Of a stretch of DNA of 49,276 nt, positions 43,428 to 49,276 are shown in pieces. Source of the DNA: Gemmatimonadaceae bacterium (lineage in GTDB: Bacteria > Gemmatimonadota > Gemmatimonadetes > Gemmatimonadales > Gemmatimonadaceae); assembly GCA_019752115.1 (NCBI GenBank), contig JAIEMN010000015.1, positions 1 to 49,276 on the forward strand, written 5' to 3'. The notes beneath the pieces were generated by a model. That model saw only the letters and a list, made by a program, of their open reading frames with translations, was not told the DNA's origin and did no database searches. Both the position numbers and the translations under genes were made by a program. Positions within the stretch are counted from its first letter, which is position 1. Every line of letters begins with the position of its first letter.

Positions 43428-44333
43428 TCAGTCGTGCACCGCGGGGTGCGCGCGCGTGGTGCGGCGCACGAGGTAGTCGCGCAGCGTCTGCTCCGGCGGC
43501 TGGTCGGTGACGAACAGCCCGTAGTCCATCCCTTCGTGGAGCGCGAGATCGCGTGTACGCGCGAGGAAGTCCACAACCGCCGCGTTGTATGCGGTGGCCA
43601 CGGCGGCCGGCTCCACCAGCTGCCGAGCGCCCGTCTCCAACTCCTCGACTTCCACCGGCTCGGCGAACGACAACCGTCGTTCGCCGCCGGCGATCACCTG
43701 GAGCATGGCGACATCGTGGCCACGCTGTACTGTGTGCCGCAACTCGCGCTGGGTGCCGACCTCGTCGTCGTAAAAATCGCTCAGCACCATGAGCAACCCG
43801 CGTCGCGCCAGCAGTTCGGCGGCACGACCGATCACGCGAGCGGGCTCCCACGCACCACCGACCTGGAGGCGATCGAGGGTCGCGAGCAGCGCGCGCAGGT
43901 GCACGCGGCCGCTCCGCGCGGGGAGATACACCATCTCGCCGTTCGTCTCCGTCATGAGCCCTACGGCGTTGCCCTGCTCGCTCGCCAGGTAGGCGAGCGC
44001 GGCGGCGAGGATCACGCCATAGCGAAACTTCGAGAGTGCCCCCGGCTCCGACGGAAACGCCATTGACGCGCTGGTGTCGAGCACCAGCATGACGGCAACA
44101 TTGGTCGTCTCGCGGAACTGCCGCGTATAGAGCCGATTGCTCCGTGCGAACACTTTCCAGTCGAGATACTTGAGATCATCCCCCGCCCGGTAGGGCCGGT
44201 GCTGATGAAACTCCGCCCCATAGCCGTGAAAGGGACTGCGGTGCCCGCCGACGCGCAGTCCTTCCACGAGCACGCGCGCGGCGAGCTCAAGATCATCGAT
44301 CGCGGTGACGACCGCGGGGCTGAGCGCCGACAT
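43428..44333 (-). CDS. DUF58 protein
   Basis: A 301-residue cytosolic protein. The N-terminal half carries the DUF58 signature GHRSPFHGYGAEFHQHRPYR and DDLKYLDWKVFARSNRLYTR. The second half is a VWA-like domain with MIDAS-type DTSASMAF in VAVMLVLDTSASM, LASEQGNAVGLMTE and RGLLMVLSDFYDDEV. DUF58 proteins act as partners of MoxR ATPases and often couple them to membrane VWA proteins. The start ATG 44333 is 9 bases after the MoxR stop, so they are cotranscribed. Confidence 0.93.
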   Translation of the reverse strand: MSALSPAVVTAIDDLELAARVLVEGLRVGGHRSPFHGYGAEFHQHRPYRAGDDLKYLDWKVFARSNRLYTRQFRETTNVAVMLVLDTSASMAFPSEPGALSKFRYGVILAAALAYLASEQGNAVGLMTETNGEMVYLPARSGRVHLRALLATLDRLQVGGAWEPARVIGRAAELLARRGLLMVLSDFYDDEVGTQRELRHTVQRGHDVAMLQVIAGGERRLSFAEPVEVEELETGARQLVEPAAVATAYNAAVVDFLARTRDLALHEGMDYGLFVTDQPPEQTLRDYLVRRTTRAHPAVHD

Positions 44334-44341
44334 GAGGCGTC

Positions 44342-45337
44342 CTACGGACGCACGGCGTCCAGCAGCAGGCCGATCACGCGATCGGCGCTCACGCCTTCCG
44401 CTTCGGCGCGGAAGTTGACGAGCAGGCGATGGCGCAGCACCGGCAGGGCCACCGCGGCCACATCCGCCGGCGCGGGCACCGTACGCCCGTCGAGCAGCGC
44501 GATCGCCTTGGCGCCCAGCAGCAGGGCCTGGCCGGCGCGCGGCCCCGCCCCCCAGCGCACCCACTGCTTGACCGACGCCGGGCAGCTCGCATCATCCGGG
44601 CGCGTGGCGCGGATGAGCCGCAGGGCGTAGTCCACGACATTGCCGGCGGCAGGCAGCGCCCGCACGAGATGGCGCGCGCGCTCGAGCTCCTCGCCGGTCG
44701 CCACCGGGTTGACGGTGGCCATGGCGCCGCTCGTCGTATCGGCCAGAATGCGACGCTCATCGTCCACATCGGGATAGTCGATCACGACATTGAGCATGAA
44801 CCGATCGAGCTGCGCTTCGGGAAGCGGATGCGTGCCTTCCTGCTCGATGGGGTTTTCGGTGGCCAGCACGAAGAGCGGTCGCTCGAGCGGATAGCGGACC
44901 CCGCCCACCGTGACCTGGTACTCCTGCATCGCTTCCAGCAGCGCACTCTGCGTACGCGGCGGCGTGCGGTTGATTTCGTCGGCCAGGATGATGTTCGCAA
45001 ACACCGGCCCCGGAATGAAGCGCACCTGCCGCTTGCCGGTGCCCACATCTTCCTCGATCACTTCGGTGCCGAGGATGTCCGAGGGCATCAGGTCCGGCGT
45101 GAACTGGATGCGATTGAACTTGAGGTGCACCGCATCGGCGAGCGTCTTGATCAGCAGCGTCTTAGCCAGCCCCGGCACACCCTTGAGCAGGCAGTGGCCG
45201 CCGGCGAGCAGGCAGACGAGGACTTCCCGCCGCACCTGACGCTGGCCGATGATCACGCGGCCGATCTCGGCGTCGAGCCGCGTGGCGAGGCTGGCCGCGG
45301 CGTCGAATTCCGCGGCGGCATTTGCAGAGCTGCTCAT
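44342..45337 (-). CDS. MoxR-family AAA+ ATPase
   Basis: A 331-residue ATPase that acts as a chaperone for assembly of membrane or metal-containing complexes. The AAA_3 domain has Walker A GVPGLAKTLL, Walker B IILADEINR, sensor VLATENPIEQEGTHPLPEAQ with DRFML, and a C-terminal lid domain (AAA_lid_2). The N-terminal 20 residues are low complexity. The start at ATG 45337 overlaps the stop of the spermidine-synthase-like gene (ATGA), although the frame is open further upstream. It is followed by DUF58 and BatA genes, as usual for MoxR clusters. Confidence 0.95.
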   Translation of the reverse strand: MSSSANAAAEFDAAASLATRLDAEIGRVIIGQRQVRREVLVCLLAGGHCLLKGVPGLAKTLLIKTLADAVHLKFNRIQFTPDLMPSDILGTEVIEEDVGTGKRQVRFIPGPVFANIILADEINRTPPRTQSALLEAMQEYQVTVGGVRYPLERPLFVLATENPIEQEGTHPLPEAQLDRFMLNVVIDYPDVDDERRILADTTSGAMATVNPVATGEELERARHLVRALPAAGNVVDYALRLIRATRPDDASCPASVKQWVRWGAGPRAGQALLLGAKAIALLDGRTVPAPADVAAVALPVLRHRLLVNFRAEAEGVSADRVIGLLLDAVRP

Positions 45338-47772
45338 CGGGAGACTCCCATGGCATCCGCCAACCGCGACTGCCACTCCGGGCTCGCCACGAACAGCCCG
45401 TCGGGGAAGCGCTTGAAGCGGAAGATCTCTTCGGCAATTGCGGCGTTCGTGTACTGATTGAGCCCGAGCGCCGCGAGATACTGCAGACGCAAGGTGCGAT
45501 CGGTGTTGAGTTCTGCGTCCTTGAGATACGGCGCCAGGTCCTTCGCGCGGCCGGCGTAGGTCGCGAACAGATCGAGCGTGGAATTGAAGTTCGATTCCAT
45601 CAGTGACTGCGCCACCTTCTCGTAGCCCGGCTGCGCGCCACGCGTTTCGAGGGCGGCGATATCGATCTGTTGCGGTTCATTCGTGCCAAGCAACACCAGA
45701 TCGTACCCGCCGCCCGAGATGTTGTTGGCCCACACGGTGCCGTTCGGGAACACCGCGAAGAAGGTCGTCAGCTCACTCTTCACCGCTTCGGGGGTGCTCT
45801 CATAGAGGGGCACCCACTGCGTCACCACGCCACCGGGCTTGAGCAGCTTCTTGACCGCTTCGAAGTATTCCTTGGTGTAGAGCGTGGCCGCGCCCTTGAC
45901 CCATGGATTGATCGGATCGCTCGTGATCACATCGAACTGTTCGTCGGCCGTCTGCACGAAGCTGCGCGCGTCGTCGAAATAGATCTGCGTGCGCGGATCG
46001 TTCGCGACGTTGTTGTTCTCCTTCACGAACCACGTCGATACGACCTTCGGCACGAGCGGCTCCATCTCGCAGATCACGAGTCGCTTCACGCTGGGGTACG
46101 GCAGGAACGACCCCGCGGTCACGCCGGCGCCGAACCCGACCACCAGGACCGACTGCGGATTGGGGTGCACGAGCGCCGGGATATGCGCGAGCATCTTTTG
46201 CAGGCGCATGTCCTGCATCAGGCTCGACGCCTCCACCTTGCCGGCCACGTGGAACTGGATGGCATCGTTGCTCAGTAGCTTGGTCACCGCCACCGAGCTG
46301 TTCATGCCTTCGCCCACATACAGCATGTCGGTCTTGCCGATCCACGTCACCGCCCAGCGGCCGTGGGCCACGAGGCCGCCCGGCAACGCCGGTGTCGTCG
46401 CAATGCACAATCCGGCGAGCAGCGGCGCTGCAATCACCCCGAACGGCCGGCTTCCCTCCGAGTGCTTGGCCGCGAACAGATACGCCAGCACACTCGCCAG
46501 CGCCGCCAGCGCCATCAGCAGCCGCTGACTGTCACGCGTGCCGAGATCGGGGACGAGAATGAGGCTGCACACGGTCGCGCCGAGAATCGCGCCCACCGTG
46601 TTGGCCGCATACACGCGCCCCACGAGGCGCGACGTGTCTTCGCCCGGCACGGCCACCGCTGCGAGCGCCAGCGGAAAGCTCGCCCCCCACAGCACCGCAC
46701 TCGGCAACACCGCCACCGCCGCGCGAAAGAGATCGAACTGCAGGTTGTACCACGCGCTCGGGGCGAGGCTTGGATTGACCGGCCAATTGGGGAGCGCCAC
46801 GTAAATCATCGCCGCAGCCCACGCGATGGTGAACACCAGCAGCAATTGCGCGCGCGCCAGCGCCTTGCCCGCATCGCCGTTGCGCGCGAGTGCGGCGCCG
46901 CTGGCGGAGCCGATCCCCAGGCCCAACAGGATGACCGCGAGGATCATCGAGAACGTGTAGGTACTCGCGCCGAAGGTGAGCGACAGCAGGCGCGTCCATA
47001 CCACCTCGGCTGCGAGCGCGCAGGCACCACTCAGCGCGATCGTGGCATAGACGAACTTCGCTCCCGGCTGTTGCGCCACCGGCGCGCGTGCACCCTCCGC
47101 GCCCCCGGCTCCCGCCGGCGTGCGTGCGGCAATCACGAACGCGAGCGCCGACACGATGACATTCGTCAGCACCGCCACGTACGTCGCCACCGATGAATCG
47201 TGCAGGCGCAGCAGGTAGAAGCCGGCGAGCACCGCGCCCACGACCGCGCCAAAGGTGTTGCCGCCGTAAAAGAAGCCGAGCCACGCGATACCGCGCGGTG
47301 AGCTCTCGACCCAGCGCGCGATGGCCGGGAGGGTGGCGCCCATCAGTATCGTGGGCGGCAGCAGACAGAGTCCGGCCACCACCGCGCGCAGCGCGAGCGC
47401 CATCGCGCCGTGCCCGACGGCCGGGGAGTAGAGCTTGCCGATGATCGGGATGAGGAAGAGCTCCAATCCTCCAACCATCCCAATGGCGAACTCGAGCGTG
47501 GCGTAGCTCCGCAGCGGGTGCCCGGCGCCCAATCGTGCGGCAAGCCGCGGGTACCCAAGGCTGCCCAAGCACATGCCGCCCATGAACGTGGCCAGCAGCA
47601 CACCCAGCGAGATGGCCGACGATCCGATGACCAGCTCCAGCAGCTGGAACCAGACCACCTCATAGATCAGGGCACTGGCGCCGCTCCCCACGAACAGGAC
47701 GAGCAGGAACGGCAGCACCGGTTGGATGCGGCGGTCGAAATCGGTCGCAGCAGACGTGGCAGCGTTGGACAT
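45334..47772 (-). CDS. Membrane-fused spermidine synthase-like protein
   Basis: An 812-residue fusion. The first about 470 residues hold some 13-14 hydrophobic helices (FLLVLFVGSGASALIYEVVW, ATFMGGMCLGSLGYPRLAAR, TILMGATLPAIARWVE), the membrane portion seen in SpeE-like fusion proteins. The rest (about 480-720) is a Rossmann methyltransferase/aminopropyltransferase-like domain: LVVGFGAGVTAGSF binds the nucleotide, then VICEMEPLVPKV, YFDDARSFVQTADEQFDVITSD, and PWVKGAATLYTKEYFEAVKK. A C-terminal helical part follows. The membrane fusion and altered active site make true spermidine synthesis uncertain. Its stop overlaps moxR, so it heads the array. Confidence 0.88.
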   Translation of the reverse strand: MSNAATSAATDFDRRIQPVLPFLLVLFVGSGASALIYEVVWFQLLELVIGSSAISLGVLLATFMGGMCLGSLGYPRLAARLGAGHPLRSYATLEFAIGMVGGLELFLIPIIGKLYSPAVGHGAMALALRAVVAGLCLLPPTILMGATLPAIARWVESSPRGIAWLGFFYGGNTFGAVVGAVLAGFYLLRLHDSSVATYVAVLTNVIVSALAFVIAARTPAGAGGAEGARAPVAQQPGAKFVYATIALSGACALAAEVVWTRLLSLTFGASTYTFSMILAVILLGLGIGSASGAALARNGDAGKALARAQLLLVFTIAWAAAMIYVALPNWPVNPSLAPSAWYNLQFDLFRAAVAVLPSAVLWGASFPLALAAVAVPGEDTSRLVGRVYAANTVGAILGATVCSLILVPDLGTRDSQRLLMALAALASVLAYLFAAKHSEGSRPFGVIAAPLLAGLCIATTPALPGGLVAHGRWAVTWIGKTDMLYVGEGMNSSVAVTKLLSNDAIQFHVAGKVEASSLMQDMRLQKMLAHIPALVHPNPQSVLVVGFGAGVTAGSFLPYPSVKRLVICEMEPLVPKVVSTWFVKENNNVANDPRTQIYFDDARSFVQTADEQFDVITSDPINPWVKGAATLYTKEYFEAVKKLLKPGGVVTQWVPLYESTPEAVKSELTTFFAVFPNGTVWANNISGGGYDLVLLGTNEPQQIDIAALETRGAQPGYEKVAQSLMESNFNSTLDLFATYAGRAKDLAPYLKDAELNTDRTLRLQYLAALGLNQYTNAAIAEEIFRFKRFPDGLFVASPEWQSRLADAMGVSR

Positions 47773-47845
47773 CAGGGGGCGGAACGGGGAGACGGACAGT
47801 CGGTGCTTCGGCTACGGCCGAGCCCCGGCGGACGTTTGGGTGCCC

Positions 47846-48373
47846 CTACTTGAGGCCAAGGACGAACGCCCGGAAGGCCGCCCGCTGCGCCTCGGTGGCG
47901 GCGATCGGTCCGTAGCACTGCACGAACAGCATGCCCTTGGGCGTCTCCGCGATCGCCGCGAGCAGCAGGTGATTCGGTCGCGCATCGGCAGCGCTGGAGC
48001 CGGCGCCCACGCCGCGCGCGTACGTCCCGCGATACTCGGCGAAGGTGATCGGGAACGCCGTCTTCTCGTGCGTGATCACTTCCTTGACCGGCGAACCGTC
48101 GGGATTGCTGAACTGACTGTGCCAGCGCTCGAGATTGGCCGCCGGATCGCCGCCCTGCCCCGGGCCGAAGAAGTAGACCACGACCTCAACCGGCAGGCTG
48201 CCGGCGGCTCCCGGAATGGCATACTGGGCGAGCCGCATGCTCGAGCTGGGGGTGGTGCTGGTCCACGCCGTCGGAACGGTCGTGGTATAGCCCAGGAAGG
48301 TGGCAGGCTGCTGGGCAGCAAGCGGAGCGGCCGCGAGCAACGCGGCGGCGAGGGCGGGCAGGAGTCGGCGCAT
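47846..48373 (-). CDS. Secreted protein of unknown function, 175 residues
   Basis: A 175-residue protein with a Sec signal peptide (MRRLLPALAAALLAAAPLAA, then QQPATF). The mature domain is about 150 residues and resembles small beta-rich proteins of unknown function that end in a helix (ATEAQRAAFRAFVLGLK). Segments such as TVPTAWTSTTPSSSMRLAQY, GSLPVEVVVYFFGPGQGGDP and NLERWHSQFSNPDGSPVKEV are seen in proteins described only as hypothetical. Only one Cys is in the mature part. It is 9 bases from the gene upstream on the strand and likely cotranscribed with it. Confidence 0.82.
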   Translation of the reverse strand: MRRLLPALAAALLAAAPLAAQQPATFLGYTTTVPTAWTSTTPSSSMRLAQYAIPGAAGSLPVEVVVYFFGPGQGGDPAANLERWHSQFSNPDGSPVKEVITHEKTAFPITFAEYRGTYARGVGAGSSAADARPNHLLLAAIAETPKGMLFVQCYGPIAATEAQRAAFRAFVLGLK

Positions 48374-48382
48374 CCGCCAACG

Positions 48383-49102
48383 CTACGGCGGGCTCTCTCC
48401 GGGCACCAGTGCGCGGAGCGCGGCCGGGAGCGCTTCCATCTGCGCCGCCCGCGTGCGCCCCCAGCGGCGCAACGCCACGTAGTTCTGCAGGTGCGCCGCC
48501 AGCCCCAAGACGCCCGGGAACAGGATCCCGAGCCACGGCGCCCCCTGCGGCGGGGGCGCACCCACGCTCGTATTGACGGCCAGCGTCACGACCGCGGCGG
48601 CACCGGTGGCGAGCAATCCGATGTTGCCGAGTACGCGCACACCACGCGCATTGCCGTTCACGGTGCTGAGCCGCAGGCGATGGCCGGTGTCGGTCGGTTC
48701 GAGCACCGCACGCAGATTGCCGTTGCTCCATTCGCGGAACGCGCCCTCGGTGCGCAGCTTGCCGCGCGCCGAGAACGTCTCCTGCAACTGCACGACCATG
48801 CGGGCCCAGGTGCGGTCGTCGATATCGCGCCCGAAGTCGATGGTCTTCGACACGGCAATGGGCGCACCATTCTCGACGCGCACCGCCGCCGGCACCAGAT
48901 CCCCGCGATTGATTGCCAACGCTGCCCGCTCGACCGCCGCCACATCGATCCCCACTTCGGCGGCAATCGCCTGCACATCGCGCAGCGACAGGCCGCGCGC
49001 CTGCTCCAACGCCCTGCCGGGATCACTCTGCGCCGGCGTGTCCTGACTCGCGCGCTCGAGAATCAGCGCGACTTCTTCCTCGGTGTATCGGCGATCAGAC
49101 AT
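48383..49102 (-). CDS. Membrane protein with N-terminal helical domain
   Basis: A 239-residue protein starting at ATG 49102 (MSDRRYTEEEVALILERASQ). The N-terminal 60 residues are a helical region (YTEEEVALILERA, ARGLSLRDVQAIAAEVGIDV) common in small regulatory membrane proteins. A beta-rich stretch (VSKTIDFGRDIDDRTWARMV, LRLSTVNGNARGVRVLGN) comes next. Two hydrophobic helices (GLLATGAAAVVTLAVN and GILFPGVLGLAAHLQN) and a basic tail follow. It may be a signalling or scaffold protein. The secreted-protein gene follows it by 9 bases. Confidence 0.8.
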   Translation of the reverse strand: MSDRRYTEEEVALILERASQDTPAQSDPGRALEQARGLSLRDVQAIAAEVGIDVAAVERAALAINRGDLVPAAVRVENGAPIAVSKTIDFGRDIDDRTWARMVVQLQETFSARGKLRTEGAFREWSNGNLRAVLEPTDTGHRLRLSTVNGNARGVRVLGNIGLLATGAAAVVTLAVNTSVGAPPPQGAPWLGILFPGVLGLAAHLQNYVALRRWGRTRAAQMEALPAALRALVPGESPP

Positions 49103-49276
49103 ATCGTGAGACTGGCTTGAGACGCGCATTTCTGCCAGTTACTACGCGTGCGGTTGCGTTTGGTTGCGCGGCGAACGCCTCGAAGACGTTTCCGGGTCGT
49201 GAACTGATCACATCCAAGTTGAAATGAGAAAGGCCTTCCCCCGGCTGGTCGCGGCGTAGCACATCTGAGGTGCTCG

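Overview
The window is GC-rich bacterial chromosome, densely packed on both strands. I see no rRNA, tRNA, CRISPR array, insertion sequence or phage gene. There are many lipoproteins and Tat or Sec secreted proteins, several TldD/PmbA, DUF4159, DUF4175 and BatA-type genes, and frequent GTG/TTG starts with ATGA or GTGA overlaps. This gene content suggests a Gemmatimonadota member close to Gemmatimonas. That placement is inferred from gene content only.

Layout. 1-6440: a CoA-transferase (-), then a plus-strand run of K+-independent H+-pyrophosphatase, an APC permease, a Kef/CPA2 antiporter and a 54-residue membrane protein. 6450-8736: a minus-strand trio of a DUF6671-like protein, an unknown protein and a lipoprotein proline-iminopeptidase-like hydrolase. 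8807-16990: two oligopeptide ABC permeases, a strong intrinsic terminator, an enhancer-binding-type regulator with a variant GAFTDA loop, a poly-Gly lipoprotein, a TPR protein, a family-5 solute-binding lipoprotein and a repeat-domain lipoprotein. 17006-20227: M20 peptidase (-), amidase (+), glutathione peroxidase (-).

20381-25128 is the most unusual part: five closely spaced plus-strand genes. They encode a catalytically dead HtrA-like protease with a PDZ domain, a minimal HtrA-like protease with an intact triad, a small LuxR-type regulator with a half receiver, an ATP-grasp ligase, and an ATP-grasp ligase fused to a complete SET + post-SET methyltransferase domain. A tyrosine phenol-lyase gene converges on it (25170-26615).

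26717-34673 holds mostly single secreted, membrane or small enzymes: DUF6174, a polytopic protein with a His-rich motif and its small partner, DUF2721, YHYH, PqiA-like, cyclophilin, VOC, DUF998-like and DUF4159. 34674-35093, the only gene-free stretch over 300 bases, is almost entirely nested inverted repeats with arms up to 52 bp.

35094-47772 is a minus-strand array. Read in transcription order it is a membrane/spermidine-synthase-like fusion, MoxR ATPase, DUF58, BatA-type protein, DUF4175-type protein, a second BatA-like membrane protein, PmbA and TldD with a Tat-like N-terminus. Four junctions are translationally coupled. 47846-49102 holds a secreted protein and a membrane protein (-). 49103-49276 shows no gene I can support.
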